Positions 54,444-64,000 of a stretch of 64,000 bases of DNA are shown piece after piece. The notes below the pieces were generated by a model. That model made no database searches. It had not been told where the DNA came from and was given only the letters and a program-made list of their open reading frames with translations. Position 1 is the first letter of the stretch, and every line of letters begins with the position of its first letter. A program made the translations under genes and the position numbers. The stretch comes from Paenilisteria rustica (GTDB lineage: Bacteria; Bacillota; Bacilli; Lactobacillales; Listeriaceae): assembly GCF_013820765.1 (NCBI RefSeq), contig NZ_JABJVM010000008.1, positions 1 through 64,000 of the forward strand, in the 5' to 3' direction.

Positions 54444-54584
54444 TCAAAAACCCACTCCTTTTTGTGTTATTTTCTAATTATTCAAAACAAAAGTAAAAGC
54501 TACCCAGTTTTCTATTTTACGCCAGTTATTAGAAAAAGTCCATGAAATAAATAAGTATCTACGGTATTCTGCATCTTTTTTTTA

Positions 54585-54593
54585 TGCTATAAT
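54585..54593 (+). promoter_or_regulatory. Extended -10 promoter of plsY
   Basis: TGC-TATAAT is an extended -10 with a perfect hexamer, about 45 bases before the plsY start; the -35 is poor (TATTCT). Confidence 0.6.
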
Positions 54594-54635
54594 GGCGGAG
54601 ATACATAGTTCGAAATAAAAGGAGTTTCTAAACAA

Positions 54636-55229
54636 ATGGAAATGATAATTTTACTTTGTCTCATCGCTTATATTCTTGGCTCTATACCCTCAGGTTTGTG
54701 GATCGGGAAAATTTTCTATAAAAAGGACATTCGTGACTTCGGAAGTGGTAATCTTGGCGCGACCAACTCCTTCCGCGTCCTCGGTGTGAAACCGGGTATT
54801 GTCGTTACCCTGATGGACATTTTGAAAGGAACAGCTGCAACACTTCTACCGTTCTTTTTCCAGCTAGATGTCAACCATCATTTCTGGTTACTCACAGGTA
54901 TTTTCGCCATTATCGGACACAGTTTTCCGGTTTTTGCGAAATTCAAAGGCGGGAAGGCGGTTGCCACGTCAGCAGGAGTCATTCTTGCCTATGCACCTTG
55001 GCTGTTCTTAGCCGCACTAGTCATCTTTATCCTATCTCTAAAAATCAGCAAATACGTATCACTCAGCTCCATGATAGCTGCTGCGAGCGCGCTGGTTATC
55101 TCGTTATTCTTCCAGGACTGGATTCTAGTTGGTATCATCGCCGCGATTGCAGCGTTCATTATTTACCGCCATATTCCAAACATAAAACGTATCAAAAAAG
55201 GCGAAGAACCAAAAATAAGCTGGATGTAA
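54636..55229 (+). CDS. plsY: Acyl-phosphate:glycerol-3-phosphate acyltransferase
   Basis: 197 residues with five or more membrane helices. PlsY uses acyl-phosphate to acylate glycerol-3-phosphate at position 1, the first step of phospholipid synthesis. The conserved GSIPSG-like [52 protein letters not shown] and the C-terminal [14 protein letters not shown] are all present. AGGAG lies upstream of the ATG with 11-base spacing. It forms a single-gene unit opposite its neighbours. Confidence 0.96.
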   Translation: MEMIILLCLIAYILGSIPSGLWIGKIFYKKDIRDFGSGNLGATNSFRVLGVKPGIVVTLMDILKGTAATLLPFFFQLDVNHHFWLLTGIFAIIGHSFPVFAKFKGGKAVATSAGVILAYAPWLFLAALVIFILSLKISKYVSLSSMIAAASALVISLFFQDWILVGIIAAIAAFIIYRHIPNIKRIKKGEEPKISWM

Positions 55230-55234
55230 TATCC

Positions 55235-55267
55235 AAAAAAGAAGTTGGCTACAGCCAACTTCTTTTT
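55235..55267. terminator. Bidirectional terminator between plsY and the epimerase gene
   Basis: A perfect GAAGTTGGC / GCCAACTTC stem around TACA, with A-run and T-run ends, between convergent genes. Confidence 0.93.
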
Positions 55268-55269
55268 AT

Positions 55270-56136
55270 TTACCCAATGGTAATCGTATATTCACTTGAA
55301 AAATCAGCACCCACCGCTAACTTTTCAATCCCTAACTTGTCCTTAAGCTCCACAGACTCACCTTTCGTGTCCGCAATACCAAACCATGGCTCAATACATA
55401 AAAATGGCGTACCCGGCTTTGGCGTCCAAATCCCAACGTATTTAAAGTCAGGAAATGCTACTTTCACAAAATGGCGATTTTTTCGCGAGCGAATCGTTAC
55501 CTCATTTTTTGTCAAACCTTCAAAAATCAGTGCATCATTTCCGAACAACTCGTAATTCAGCGGTATTTTCTTCGCATCTGCTATTTTCTTCTTCTCTCCC
55601 GATAAATATGGTCCGGAAAGTGTCAGCGAATCTAGTTGCTCCTCAGCCCCAAATTCCAAATAATAATCCTCAAAAACTTCACCTTGTACAAACGGCACGT
55701 TAAAAGCAGGATGTGCGCCAATTGAAAAATACATCGTCTTATCATCCAAATTCATCACGTGATAGCCAACGTGAATCGTTCCCCCTTCAATCCGGTAAGA
55801 AATTTCCAAAGCAAAACGAAATGGATATATGGCAAGTGAATCCGCATCAGACTCCAATCGTAATGTAATCGACTGCTCTCCTTGCTCCGTCACATGAAAT
55901 ACGCGATCACGTGCAAAACCATGTTGCCCCAAATGAAACGGCTTACCATCCACCAAATACGTATCCTCTACTAAACGACCCACCGTAGGGAATAAAACAG
56001 GAGAATGTCTCGCCCAAAAAGCACCATCCGCATGCCATAAAAACTCTTTTTCCGAATTCTTATCAAATATACGTGTTAATTCTGCGCCATCCTCTTTTAA
56101 TTCTACAAGTATGGCATCGTTCTCTAGTTTTAGCAT
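55270..56136 (-). CDS. Aldose 1-epimerase family protein
   Basis: 288 residues of the galactose-mutarotase superfamily, LacX-like subgroup. FLWHADGAFWARHSPVLFPTVGRLVEDTYLVDGK and GQHGFARDRVF (His about 73) and SIGAHPAFNVP (His about 143) carry the catalytic and substrate-binding residues. It would interconvert alpha and beta anomers of a hexose or sugar phosphate. Its ATG overlaps the stop of the upstream gene by one base (TAATG), so translation is coupled. Confidence 0.87.
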   Translation of the reverse strand: MLKLENDAILVELKEDGAELTRIFDKNSEKEFLWHADGAFWARHSPVLFPTVGRLVEDTYLVDGKPFHLGQHGFARDRVFHVTEQGEQSITLRLESDADSLAIYPFRFALEISYRIEGGTIHVGYHVMNLDDKTMYFSIGAHPAFNVPFVQGEVFEDYYLEFGAEEQLDSLTLSGPYLSGEKKKIADAKKIPLNYELFGNDALIFEGLTKNEVTIRSRKNRHFVKVAFPDFKYVGIWTPKPGTPFLCIEPWFGIADTKGESVELKDKLGIEKLAVGADFSSEYTITIG

Positions 56137-56450
56137 TATTTATCACCATTCAAATGAAACCGCTCTAACTGATCCCATTCCCCTTCGTTTTTTAGTACCG
56201 TTCGCTGTATATCACCAAACAAATCATAATGAGGATAGGCTCCGTGCCGTCTGTCAATCCATTCTGGTTTAAAACCGTATGTTGCACCCCATGCTTCAAG
56301 TTTCGCTATATCCGCACAAGCAGCCTTTGTCACCGTTTTCGAATCAGGAAAACGATCATCTAACCAATAATGCGTCAAAAAGGCAATTTCGCCACTGTCC
56401 GCTCGTTTTTTCCATGCCTCTAGTTCCGCTCGTTTCACGCCAAAAGCCAT
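56136..56450 (-). CDS. yneQ: YneQ-like conserved hypothetical protein
   Basis: 104 residues, soluble. The pattern MAFGVKRAELEAWKKRADSGEIAFLTHYWLDDRFPDSKTVTKAACAD and later RRHGAYPHYDLFGDIQRTVLKNEG resembles YneQ of B. subtilis, which lies in the same yneP-yneQ-plsY neighbourhood. Its function is not known. The ATG at 56450 has AGGTG six bases upstream; a GTG three codons earlier is possible. It lies between the thioesterase and epimerase genes in one operon. Confidence 0.75.
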   Translation of the reverse strand: MAFGVKRAELEAWKKRADSGEIAFLTHYWLDDRFPDSKTVTKAACADIAKLEAWGATYGFKPEWIDRRHGAYPHYDLFGDIQRTVLKNEGEWDQLERFHLNGDK

Positions 56451-56465
56451 TATCCTCACCTACCA

Positions 56466-56888
56466 TTACGATTTCATTGCTTCTAAATAGGCCTCATGCC
56501 ACGTTGGGAAAGTCCGCCTTGTGCTCACGGGTTTAAAATCAACTTTTCGAACCGCAATGTGCTCCGTCTCACCAGAAATATGTATGTCATTGCCGCCCTC
56601 TTGCCTGATTTCATATCCATAAACAACCCGAAAACCATCATATGATTTAATCCACGTCTTCACAACCGCTTTTTGCCCATACTTCATGGCTCGCTTATAC
56701 GAAATATGCACATCTAAAACTGGCGAAATATAGCCTTCTTGCTCCATATCAAAATAACGCAACCCAATGCTCTCTAGAAAATCCGTACGACCAATCTCCA
56801 TCCACACTAAGTAATTCGCATGATATACAATACCCATCTGATCTGTCTCCGCGTATCTGACAACAATTGTCGACTCATGATACTTCAC
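56466..56888 (-). CDS. Hotdog-fold acyl-CoA thioesterase (YneP-like)
   Basis: 140 residues of the 4-hydroxybenzoyl-CoA thioesterase type (hotdog fold). The motif VRYAETDQMGIVYHANYLVWMEIGRTDFL (about 10-38) contains the catalytic Asp region (D16) and the conserved YHANY. It would hydrolyse an acyl-CoA of unknown chain. The start is GTG with an AGGAGGGG site. It is first in the thioesterase-YneQ-epimerase operon, with a possible extended -10 (TGG-TAGAAT, 56919-56924). Confidence 0.9.
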   Translation of the reverse strand: MKYHESTIVVRYAETDQMGIVYHANYLVWMEIGRTDFLESIGLRYFDMEQEGYISPVLDVHISYKRAMKYGQKAVVKTWIKSYDGFRVVYGYEIRQEGGNDIHISGETEHIAVRKVDFKPVSTRRTFPTWHEAYLEAMKS

Positions 56889-56931
56889 TTAACTTCCCCT
56901 CCTTTCATCACATTATCCATTCTACCACGAC

Positions 56932-56968
56932 AAAAAAACTTCCACAATTATAATAATCGCGGAAGTTT
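56932..56968 (-). terminator. Terminator downstream of codY
   Basis: On the minus strand AAACTTCC pairs with GGAAGTTT, with extra GC/GT pairs inside, followed by a U-run. It lies about 20 bases after the codY stop. Confidence 0.85.
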
Positions 56969-56986
56969 CTCAAATCTATTTTTTAA

Positions 56987-57766
56987 TCAATGATTTTTTA
57001 ATTTTTCTAATTCTACTAGGAATTTATCATTCAAGACACGGATAAATGTACCTTTCATTCCAAGCGAACGAGAATCAATAACGCCTGCACTCTCTAATTT
57101 ACGAAGCGCGTTAACGATAACAGAACGAGTAATACCTACACGGTCAGCAATTTTAGAAGCAACAAGAAGGCCTTCTTTACCATTTAACTCATCAAAGATA
57201 TGCTCAATCGCTTCTAACTCACTGTAAGAAAGCGAACTGATTGCCATTTGAACAACCGCACGGCTACGAGCTTCTTCTTCAATTTCTTCTGCTTTTTCAT
57301 GTAAAATTTCCATTCCGACAACTGTTCCACCGTACTCTGCAAGCAACAAGTCGTCATCCGTGAAATCATTTTCTAAACGAGAAAGAATCAATGTACCAAG
57401 ACGTTCCCCACCACCGACAATAGGAACAATCGTCGTTAAACCTTTGACAAAAAGATCACTATTCTCAATCGGGAAAGCTGTGTATTGGCTAGAAACCTCT
57501 AAGTTAGAAGATGTTTCATTCACATTGAAAAGACTATTTGTGTACTCTTCAGGAAATTGACGTTCCACTAACATTTGTTTCATGCGAGCATTTTCGATTG
57601 GTAAAACTTCTGAATAACCAAGTAGCTTCCCTTTACGGCTCACGACATACGTGTTTGCTTCGATAACATCCGCTAACGTATCTGCCATTTCTTTGAAGTT
57701 AACCGTTTTACCTGCTGCATTTTGTAACATGGCATTAATTTTTCTTGTTTTTGCTAATAAGTTCAT
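56987..57766 (-). CDS. codY: Global nutritional regulator CodY
   Basis: 259 residues. The N-terminal GAF domain senses branched-chain amino acids ([15 protein letters not shown] start), and the C-terminal winged helix-turn-helix ([34 protein letters not shown], about 203-236) binds DNA; GTP also activates it. CodY represses amino-acid and virulence functions in rich conditions. AGGAGG precedes the ATG. It is last in the xerC-hslV-hslU-codY operon, the standard order. Confidence 0.98.
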   Translation of the reverse strand: MNLLAKTRKINAMLQNAAGKTVNFKEMADTLADVIEANTYVVSRKGKLLGYSEVLPIENARMKQMLVERQFPEEYTNSLFNVNETSSNLEVSSQYTAFPIENSDLFVKGLTTIVPIVGGGERLGTLILSRLENDFTDDDLLLAEYGGTVVGMEILHEKAEEIEEEARSRAVVQMAISSLSYSELEAIEHIFDELNGKEGLLVASKIADRVGITRSVIVNALRKLESAGVIDSRSLGMKGTFIRVLNDKFLVELEKLKNH

Positions 57767-57786
57767 TATTAGTCCTCCTAAAATTT

Positions 57787-59181
57787 TTATAAAATAAATT
57801 GCGTTAAATCTTTATCCATCATAATTGTGGCTAATTTGTCGTTCACATAACTTTCTGTTACCGTGACAGATTCTAGTGTAATCTCTGGCGCTTCAAAAAG
57901 CAAGTCTTCTAGTAATTTTTCTAGAATCGTATGCAATCTTCTGGCTCCAATGTTGTCCGTTTCTTGGTTGACGTGAAAGGCGATTTCAGCTAATCGCTCT
58001 ACGGCTTCCTTCGTAAAAATAAGTTCAATATCTTCTGTCTTCAGTAATGCTTTATATTGTTTAATTAGCGCATTATCCGGCTCCGTTAAAATTTTCACGA
58101 AATCTTCTTGGGATAATTTATCTAACTCAATCCTAATTGGGAAACGTCCTTGTAACTCGGGAATAAGATCTGACGGTTTGGACATATGAAACGCTCCAGC
58201 CGCTATGAAAAGAATATATTCCGTATTGATTGTGCCGTACTTTGTTGCGATTTGCGATCCTTCTACAATTGGCAAAATATCTCGTTGCACACCCTCACGC
58301 GATACTTGCGCATTACCGCCACCTTGACCGCTTGCAATTTTGTCAATTTCATCGATGAAAATAATACCCATTTGTTCTGCGCGTAAAATCGCTTCTGCAG
58401 CAACCTCATCTTGATCAATTAACTTCGAGGCCTCATCTTCAAACAAGATTTTGCGTGCTTCTTTTACGGTTACTTTGCGTTTTTTCATTTTTGACGGAAA
58501 TAGACCTGAAAAAGCGTCTTGCATACCGCTCATCTGATCCATTCCAGCACCACGGAACATGTCAGCCATTGGACTTTGTTGCTCTTTCACCTCAACTGTC
58601 ACATAATCGTTATCAAGGTCGCCACTCTTTAACTGCCATTCGATTTGACTACGTTTTGAACGTACTGAGTCATCCTCAGGTTCGGCTTCTTCTTCCTGCT
58701 GATTTCCACCACCAAAAAGCATTTCCAGCGGATTTTGTGATGCCTGTTTTTGCTTCTTCTTACTTGGCGCAAGCAATTTCACAAGACGTTTCTCCGCATT
58801 CTCTTCCGCTTTCACACGAACAATTTGCATTTTTTCCTCTTTCACCAAACGAACAGAAACCTCCACAAGATCACGGACCATGGACTCTACATCACGCCCA
58901 ACATACCCAACCTCTGTAAATTTCGTTGCTTCGACTTTGGAAAATGGTGCACGAACAATTTTAGCAATGCGTCGAGCAATTTCCGTTTTTCCGACACCTG
59001 TTGGCCCAATCATCAAAATATTTTTAGGAATAACTTCATCCCTGATTTCATCTGCCATCAATGAACGGCGGTAGCGATTCCGGAGTGCAACTGCGACTGA
59101 CTTCTTAGCACCCGTTTGCCCAATGATGTACTGGTCTAATTTTTCTACGATTTGGCGTGGCGTTAAATTAATAGTTGACAA
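57787..59181 (-). CDS. hslU: HslU (ClpY) ATPase subunit of HslVU protease
   Basis: 464 residues. The AAA+ unfoldase feeding HslV: Walker A is GPTGVGKTE (about 55-63), Walker [12 protein letters not shown] (about 250), and the I domain lies between (about 110-240, variable, with a Gln/Glu-rich part). The C-terminal pore-docking residues end in QFIL. The start is TTG with an AGGAGGG ribosome binding site. It lies 13 bases after hslV. Confidence 0.97.
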   Translation of the reverse strand: MSTINLTPRQIVEKLDQYIIGQTGAKKSVAVALRNRYRRSLMADEIRDEVIPKNILMIGPTGVGKTEIARRIAKIVRAPFSKVEATKFTEVGYVGRDVESMVRDLVEVSVRLVKEEKMQIVRVKAEENAEKRLVKLLAPSKKKQKQASQNPLEMLFGGGNQQEEEAEPEDDSVRSKRSQIEWQLKSGDLDNDYVTVEVKEQQSPMADMFRGAGMDQMSGMQDAFSGLFPSKMKKRKVTVKEARKILFEDEASKLIDQDEVAAEAILRAEQMGIIFIDEIDKIASGQGGGNAQVSREGVQRDILPIVEGSQIATKYGTINTEYILFIAAGAFHMSKPSDLIPELQGRFPIRIELDKLSQEDFVKILTEPDNALIKQYKALLKTEDIELIFTKEAVERLAEIAFHVNQETDNIGARRLHTILEKLLEDLLFEAPEITLESVTVTESYVNDKLATIMMDKDLTQFIL

Positions 59182-59194
59182 ATCGAGTCCCTCC

Positions 59195-59722
59195 TTACAA
59201 TTGTTCTACAATAATATTATCATTCGTGAACACGCAAATTTCCGATGCAATATCTAGCGCATTCCTAGCAATATCTTTCGCCTCTAGCCGATCACCGTCG
59301 AAACGCTTCATCGCTCGTCCAGCAGCCAACGCGTAATTACCGCCAGAACCAATCGCTAAAATACCATCATCGGGTTCAATAACTTCACCAGTCCCCGACA
59401 CTAATAATAATTTTTCATCGTTCATGACGATTAACATCGCTTCTAGTTTACGCAAAACATTATCACTGCGCCATTGCTTAGCAAGTTCCACTGCTGCTCG
59501 CTCTAAGTTGCCATTATATTCATTCAACTTTCCTTCAAACTTTTCAAAGAGCGTAAAAGCGTCCGCAACAGAACCAGCAAACCCCGCAACCACTCTATCA
59601 TGAAAAAGACGTCTTACTTTCTTAGCCGTGTGCTTCATCACGACCGAATTTCCTAATGTTACTTGTCCGTCTCCAGCCATAGCAGATTTGCCATTGTGAC
59701 GAATTGCAAAAATCGTTGTCAA
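59195..59722 (-). CDS. hslV: HslV (ClpQ) peptidase subunit of HslVU protease
   Basis: 175 residues. An N-terminal threonine (or Ser) peptidase: removal of the initiator Met would expose Thr2 of the sequence [23 protein letters not shown], as in E. coli Hsl[12 protein letters not shown] and [19 protein letters not shown] are also conserved. The start is TTG with GGAGG about ten bases upstream; the earlier ATG nearby is out of frame. Forms a double hexamer with HslU. Confidence 0.96.
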   Translation of the reverse strand: MTTIFAIRHNGKSAMAGDGQVTLGNSVVMKHTAKKVRRLFHDRVVAGFAGSVADAFTLFEKFEGKLNEYNGNLERAAVELAKQWRSDNVLRKLEAMLIVMNDEKLLLVSGTGEVIEPDDGILAIGSGGNYALAAGRAMKRFDGDRLEAKDIARNALDIASEICVFTNDNIIVEQL

Positions 59723-59749
59723 TTTCCATACGCCTCCATTCCTTAAAAA

Positions 59750-60655
59750 TCAAGCTCTTGGATGATGTTTCATATACGTTTCCTTCAAATGTTCCTTCGT
59801 GACATGTGTATAAATCTGGGTAGAAGAAAGACTTGCATGACCTAACAATTCCTGTACAGTTCGCATATCCGCACCATTATTCAGCAAATCGGTCGCAAAT
59901 GTATGCCGCAACATATGAGGATGAATCTTCCTTGTTAGCGAAGCCTTCTCGATTACTTTGCTCAAACAATAACGAATACCTCTTGCTGTCAACGGATCAC
60001 CGTGATGATTTATCAATAGCGATTGATGTTCCTTCGCGTGGTGTTCCATCAAAATAGCGCGACCACCTTTTGTATAATCATTCACAGCGTCTAGCGCAAA
60101 AGCACCAAATGGAACGTACCGCTCCTTGTTTCCTTTTCCCCTAATTAAAATGGCTTGATAGATTTGATCAATGTCAGGCAACAGAATTCCCGCGCACTCA
60201 CTTACACGAATTCCAGTAGCATACAATAGTTCAAGCAAAGCTCGGTCTCGCAAAGTCAATGGGTCATTGTTTGCATAAACAACATCAAACAGTGCCTCCA
60301 TTTCCTTTGAATAGAAAAATTTAGGTAATCGCAACTGTTTCTTGGCGTGCGAAACAAAGGCAAACGGATTCTCATTCATAACTTTTTCTCGTAGCAAAAA
60401 GGCATAGAAACTGCGCAAACTTGAAATTTTCCGAGCTACAGTTGTACGGGCAAATTCCTGTTTGCGTAAATACGTGAGATATAGCCTAACATCCATATAC
60501 GTCACATCTGTAAAATGATTAATCGATTCCTCCACCATAAATACATGAAAATCACGAATATCATGAATATAATTGATATTAGTATGTTCTGAATAATTGC
60601 GCTCGGTGCTTAAATAATTACTAAACTCCTGCTCCCAATTTCGCCCAGTCATCAC
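59750..60655 (-). CDS. xerC: Tyrosine recombinase XerC (CodV)
   Basis: About 301 residues. XerC with XerD resolves chromosome dimers at dif. The N-terminal SAM-like domain is followed by the catalytic domain with Arg ([12 protein letters not shown], about 158), Lys, HMLRHTFAT (His-x-x-Arg, about 255), [13 protein letters not shown] (His and catalytic Tyr, about 287). The GTG at 60655 has AGAGG nine bases upstream; an ATG follows one codon later. First gene of the hslVU-codY operon. Confidence 0.95.
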   Translation of the reverse strand: MMTGRNWEQEFSNYLSTERNYSEHTNINYIHDIRDFHVFMVEESINHFTDVTYMDVRLYLTYLRKQEFARTTVARKISSLRSFYAFLLREKVMNENPFAFVSHAKKQLRLPKFFYSKEMEALFDVVYANNDPLTLRDRALLELLYATGIRVSECAGILLPDIDQIYQAILIRGKGNKERYVPFGAFALDAVNDYTKGGRAILMEHHAKEHQSLLINHHGDPLTARGIRYCLSKVIEKASLTRKIHPHMLRHTFATDLLNNGADMRTVQELLGHASLSSTQIYTHVTKEHLKETYMKHHPRA

Positions 60656-60680
60656 ATTTATACACCTCTCAAACAAGTCC

Positions 60681-60709
60681 ATCGTATCACACATGGTGTG
60701 ATGTTGCAA
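60681..60709 (-). promoter_or_regulatory. Promoter of xerC-hslV-hslU-codY
   Basis: On the minus strand the -35 is TTGCAA (60709-60704), the spacer 17 bases and the -10 TACGAT (60686-60681). Confidence 0.65.
60686..60702. promoter_or_regulatory. Palindromic operator candidate in the xerC promoter spacer
   Basis: ATCACAC-ATG-GTGTGAT is a perfect 7-base inverted repeat around a 3-base centre, filling the spacer between -35 and -10. No named regulator is matched; its position fits a repressor site. Confidence 0.5.
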
Positions 60710-60850
60710 TAATTTTATACATTTTTCGCAACCTTTCGAATTGAACCGGGAAAGTGTAAATTAAAGGATAAAACGTACTCTAATGCGATTCAGTAAAATA
60801 CATTCTTACCTAGTTTGTTTAGATTCTATCAGTAATATTTTCCCTTTAAC

Positions 60851-60893
60851 ATTAAAAAGAAGACAATGCGGCCTCTTTTTATAGAAGCCACAT
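60851..60893 (-). terminator. Terminator downstream of trmFO
   Basis: On the minus strand a 10-bp stem (60893-60884 with 60875-60866, two G-U pairs) is followed by a U-rich tail. It starts 13 bases after the trmFO stop. Confidence 0.75.
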
Positions 60894-60905
60894 CCCCTTA
60901 TTTTT

Positions 60906-62210
60906 TTATAAATTCGGAATAACTTCTTTTACTGCTTCAATCGCTCGGTTTGCATGTTGTTCATTTCTTTCTTGCTTGCCCCGAATTTTTGTAGGTAAGG
61001 CTGGGAATAAACCAAAATTTACATTCATCGGTTGAAATGTTTTCGTATTCGTGTTCGTAATATAATACGCCATACTTCCAATCGCCGTTTCTTGAGGGAA
61101 TACAACCAACTCTTCGCCTAAAACAAGACGCGCTGCATTTATCCCAGCAGCCAATCCACTTGCCGCAGACTCAACATAACCCTCAACACCAGTCATTTGC
61201 CCTGCAAAAAACAGTTCAGGACGGGCTTTTAGCTGATAAGTTGGCAATAGGACTTTTGGCGAATTAATAAAAGTATTGCGGTGCATCACACCGTAGCGAA
61301 CGATTTCTGCGTTCTCTAAACCAGGAATCATTTGGAATACGCGTTTTTGGTCGCCCCATTTCAGATGTGTTTGGAAGCCAACCATATTATACAATGTTCC
61401 TGCCGCATCATCTTGACGCAACTGCAAAACAGCATAAGGGCGCTTTCCTGTCTTAGGATCCTCTAAGCCAACTGGTTTCATCGGCCCAAATAACATCGTT
61501 TTAATGCCCCGCTTAGCCATCACTTCAATTGGCATACAACCTTCAAAGAAAATTTCTTTTTCGAACTCTTTTAGCTCTGCTGTTTCCGCCGTCACTAAAG
61601 CTTCATGAAACGCATTGAATTCTTCTTCTGTCATCGGACAATTGAGGTAAGCCGCTTCCCCTTTGTCATATCTAGATTTCAAATACACCTTGTCCATATC
61701 GATACTATCTTGCTCAATAATCGGAGCCGCTGCATCATAGAAGTACAGGTACTCTTCACCAGTAAGTTCTTTGATTTTCCCAGCCAAAGCCTCACTCGTC
61801 AGTGGACCTGTTGCAATAATGGTCGGACCATCTGGTATCTCCGTAATTTCTTCATGATATACTGTCACATTCGGATGTTCTTTCACCTTCTCCGTTACAT
61901 AGCTTGAAAATTCATGACGATCCACAGCTAGAGCTCCACCCGCCGGAACAGAGGCTTGGTCAGCCGCTTCAATAATAATAGAATCTAGCAAGCGCATTTC
62001 CTCTTTAATAACGCCTACAGCATTAGTCATCGTATTGGCTCGTAACGAATTACTACACACTAATTCAGCAAATTTGTCGGTATGATGTGCCGGGGTTTGT
62101 TTGACAGGGCGCATTTCATATAAATCCACTTTAATTCCACGTTTTGCAAGTTGCCAAGCTGCCTCACTTCCAGCTAAACCTGCCCCAATTACATTTACTT
62201 TTTTCTCCAT
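60906..62210 (-). CDS. trmFO: tRNA m5U54 methyltransferase TrmFO (Gid)
   Basis: 434 residues. It methylates U54 of tRNAs with 5,10-methylene-tetrahydrofolate and FAD. The FAD motif is [20 protein letters not shown] (about 6-25); [24 protein letters not shown] and [25 protein letters not shown] are conserved. GGAGG precedes the ATG. It follows topA, its usual neighbour in Bacilli. Confidence 0.97.
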   Translation of the reverse strand: MEKKVNVIGAGLAGSEAAWQLAKRGIKVDLYEMRPVKQTPAHHTDKFAELVCSNSLRANTMTNAVGVIKEEMRLLDSIIIEAADQASVPAGGALAVDRHEFSSYVTEKVKEHPNVTVYHEEITEIPDGPTIIATGPLTSEALAGKIKELTGEEYLYFYDAAAPIIEQDSIDMDKVYLKSRYDKGEAAYLNCPMTEEEFNAFHEALVTAETAELKEFEKEIFFEGCMPIEVMAKRGIKTMLFGPMKPVGLEDPKTGKRPYAVLQLRQDDAAGTLYNMVGFQTHLKWGDQKRVFQMIPGLENAEIVRYGVMHRNTFINSPKVLLPTYQLKARPELFFAGQMTGVEGYVESAASGLAAGINAARLVLGEELVVFPQETAIGSMAYYITNTNTKTFQPMNVNFGLFPALPTKIRGKQERNEQHANRAIEAVKEVIPNL

Positions 62211-62230
62211 TTTTATCCTCCAATTCAGAA

Positions 62231-62265
62231 CAATAGCAACGCGCGATTATCGCTTGTTGCTATTG
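62231..62265. repeat. Hairpin between topA and trmFO
   Basis: CAATAGCAAC and GTTGCTATTG are 10-base complements around a 15-base loop. No long T-run follows on either strand, so it is more likely an RNA processing or stability hairpin than a terminator. Confidence 0.6.
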
Positions 62266-62289
62266 TGTCTAGCTATTTTATAACTCATT

Positions 62290-64000
62290 CTATTGTTGCG
62301 GTTGTTCTTTATAATCACAATTTGTACATTGAATCTGCACACCTTTTTTGAGCTTCTTCTCAACAAGGGCTTTCTCATTACATTTCGGGCACGGACGCGC
62401 GATTGGTTTATCCCAAGAAACATAATCACATGCAGGATAGCGATCACAACCATAGAATATCCGTTTCTTCTTACTCTTACGTTCAATCACTTGCCCCTCA
62501 TTACACTTAGGACAAATAACACCAATTTCTTTCACAATAGGTTTCGTATTGCGACAATCTGGGAATCGACTACAAGCTAAAAACTTGCCGTATTTCCCCA
62601 TTTTAAAGACCATTGGAGCACCACAAAGATCACAATCAATCCCTGCTGGTTCATCCTTAATCTCAATTTTTTCCATTTCCTTATCTGCACGCTCTACATT
62701 TTTCTCGAAACCTTGGTAAAACTGGTCGATAACCTTTACCCACTGCATCTGACCATGTTCTACCTCATCCAATTCCGCTTCCATATTAGCCGTAAACTGT
62801 ACATCTAATATTTCCGGGAAATAGTCACGAATAAGCTCATGCACGATTTCACCTAATTCTGTTGGCACAAATCGTTTATTATCTAACGATACATAGTTAC
62901 GTCTTTGAATCGTATCAAGCGTAGGCGAATACGTAGACGGTCTACCGATCCCTACTTCTTCCAGCGTTTTAACGAGTCTGGCTTCCGTGAAACGTGGAGG
63001 TGGTTGCGTGAAATGTTGACGCTGTTCTAATGATTGCGACTCTACTTTGTCACCTTTTTTCAAGTCTGGTAAAATATTTTCTTTTTCTTCTTTATTGTCA
63101 TCGTTACTTTCTACATAGACTTTCATAAACCCTGCAAATTTTATCTTAGAACCATTGGCACGGAACATCACGCCATTATTATCTAAATCTACTCGCATCG
63201 TATCCAAAACCGCTGGAGCCATTTGACTAGCTATGAAACGTTCCCAAATCAAGCGATATAAACGTAGCTGATCACGACCAAGGTACTCTTTAACATCTTG
63301 TGGCGAACGCATCGCACTAGTTGGCCGGATAGCTTCATGGGCATCCTGAGAACCTTTTGCTTTTTTATCAGTTCTTTTTTGCGTACGTCCAAATTCCTTG
63401 CCATATGTCTCCGTAATAAATGTGGATGCTTCTTGGATAGCCGTATCGGAAATACGCGTGGAATCAGTACGCATATACGTGATCAAACCAACCGTACCTT
63501 GGCGACCTAAAGCAATTCCTTCATATAATTGTTGCGCTAACATCATCGTTTTACGTGTTCTGAAATTAAGCTTACGCGCAGCCTCTTGTTGTAAAGATGA
63601 TGTCGTAAATGGTGCTGCTGGATTACGCAGGCGTTCTTTTTTGACTACATCAATAACTTCAAACTGCTTTCCTTTAATTGTCGACATCACTTCTTTGACA
63701 TCCTCAACAGTGGATAATTTCTTTTTCTTCCCGTCCATACCATAGAAATTGGCTTGGAATTCTTTTTTTCCTTTTTTGAAATTACCATCAATTGTCCAAT
63801 ATTCTTCTGGTATAAAGGCTTTAATTTCATTCTCTCGGTCAATAACTAATTTGAGAGCGACAGATTGAACACGACCAGCGCTCAGCCCTTTTTTTACTTT
63901 CTTCCATAGAATGGGGCTGATGTTATAGCCTACTAAACGGTCTAGAATACGGCGAGCTTGCTGCGCATCTACTAAATCCATATCAATCTTACGCGGATGT
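62290..64000 (-). CDS. topA: DNA topoisomerase I (partial, N-terminus outside window)
   Basis: About 569 C-terminal residues are visible; the frame stays open to the window edge (reading [14 protein letters not shown]), so the 5' end, including the TOPRIM region, lies beyond it. TopA relaxes negative supercoils. The catalytic Tyr is in [13 protein letters not shown]. The C-terminus has three four-Cys zinc modules ([23 protein letters not shown]), the usual tail in Bacilli. The stop is followed by the topA-trmFO hairpin. Confidence 0.95.
   Translation of the reverse strand, partial: HPRKIDMDLVDAQQARRILDRLVGYNISPILWKKVKKGLSAGRVQSVALKLVIDRENEIKAFIPEEYWTIDGNFKKGKKEFQANFYGMDGKKKKLSTVEDVKEVMSTIKGKQFEVIDVVKKERLRNPAAPFTTSSLQQEAARKLNFRTRKTMMLAQQLYEGIALGRQGTVGLITYMRTDSTRISDTAIQEASTFITETYGKEFGRTQKRTDKKAKGSQDAHEAIRPTSAMRSPQDVKEYLGRDQLRLYRLIWERFIASQMAPAVLDTMRVDLDNNGVMFRANGSKIKFAGFMKVYVESNDDNKEEKENILPDLKKGDKVESQSLEQRQHFTQPPPRFTEARLVKTLEEVGIGRPSTYSPTLDTIQRRNYVSLDNKRFVPTELGEIVHELIRDYFPEILDVQFTANMEAELDEVEHGQMQWVKVIDQFYQGFEKNVERADKEMEKIEIKDEPAGIDCDLCGAPMVFKMGKYGKFLACSRFPDCRNTKPIVKEIGVICPKCNEGQVIERKSKKKRIFYGCDRYPACDYVSWDKPIARPCPKCNEKALVEKKLKKGVQIQCTNCDYKEQPQQ

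Noticed and set aside
54444-54635. Possible purine riboswitch upstream of the NCS2 permease
   Set aside because: The 190-base gap is AT-rich and lacks the paired arms and conserved junction bases of a purine aptamer.
59195-59730. A possible earlier start for hslV at a nearby ATG
   Set aside because: That ATG is out of frame; the TTG directly before the conserved TTIFA gives the correct processed N-terminus.
1-64000. tRNA genes, CRISPR arrays, insertion sequences or prophage
   Set aside because: No tRNA-like sequence, no regularly spaced repeats, no transposase and no phage genes were seen; the only recombinase is the chromosomal XerC.

Overview
The window looks like chromosomal core sequence from a low-to-mid GC Firmicute of the family Listeriaceae, probably a Listeria species outside the L. 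monocytogenes group. The evidence is a bifunctional AdhE very close to the Listeria adhesion protein Lap, the order hfq-hflX-ynbB-glnR-glnA, the divergent lexA / yneA-ynzC-tkt locus, and the order topA-trmFO-xerC-hslV-hslU-codY. The genus call is an inference from remembered gene order and protein similarity. I see no rRNA, tRNA, CRISPR array, insertion sequence or prophage.

Layout, left to right. 1-2.2 kb: tsf and rpsB (minus) with their promoter, leader and an internal terminator. 2.2-4.4 kb: a membrane-anchored multicopper oxidase, divergent from adhE, whose control region carries two Rex-like sites and a terminator-like hairpin in the leader. 7-10 kb: a small methyltransferase, a VOC-fold protein, tag and an aldo/keto reductase. 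10-17.7 kb: aconitase, a lytic transglycosylase, a YflT-domain protein, a SWIM-SNF2 helicase and an acetyltransferase. 17.9-24.7 kb: sbcDC, plsC, two paralogous lipoproteins and ccdC. 24.8-28.7 kb: a BmrC/BmrD-like heterodimeric ABC exporter, preceded by an unannotated 32-codon leader ORF and a transcription attenuator. 28.7-34.7 kb: an M20 amidohydrolase, yneF, tkt, ynzC, an unusual mscL, yneA and lexA. 34.8-44 kb: glnA, glnR, ynbB, hflX, hfq, miaA, an unknown gene, glpD with an antitermination-type leader, and a glycerophosphodiesterase. 44.3-47.8 kb: oatA, a two-gene cassette of unknown function, and luxS. 47.9-56.9 kb: parC, parE, a CoA-binding protein, an NCS2 permease, plsY, an aldose epimerase, a YneQ-like protein and a thioesterase. 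57-64 kb: codY, hslU, hslV, xerC, trmFO and the 3' part of topA, which runs off the window.

Functionally the window combines information processing (EF-Ts, S2, topoisomerases, LexA/YneA SOS control, SbcCD, MiaA, TrmFO, Hfq) with carbon, nitrogen and redox control (AdhE/Rex, aconitase, transketolase, GlnR-GlnA, GlpD, CodY) and envelope functions (PlsC, PlsY, OatA, lytic transglycosylase, lipoproteins, MscL).

The strongest candidate for a little-described system is the attenuator upstream of the ABC exporter. A strong promoter and Shine-Dalgarno site drive a 32-codon ORF containing an exact 9-base copy of the 3' arm of the terminator that lies between that ORF and the transporter genes. This is the expected design for ribosome-controlled antitermination. 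Other points worth a look are the adhE leader, a structured element upstream of parE, an mscL that carries a zinc ribbon and has its ribosome binding site inside an inverted repeat, a perfect palindrome inside the xerC-hslVU-codY promoter, and the cassette of unknown genes between oatA and luxS.
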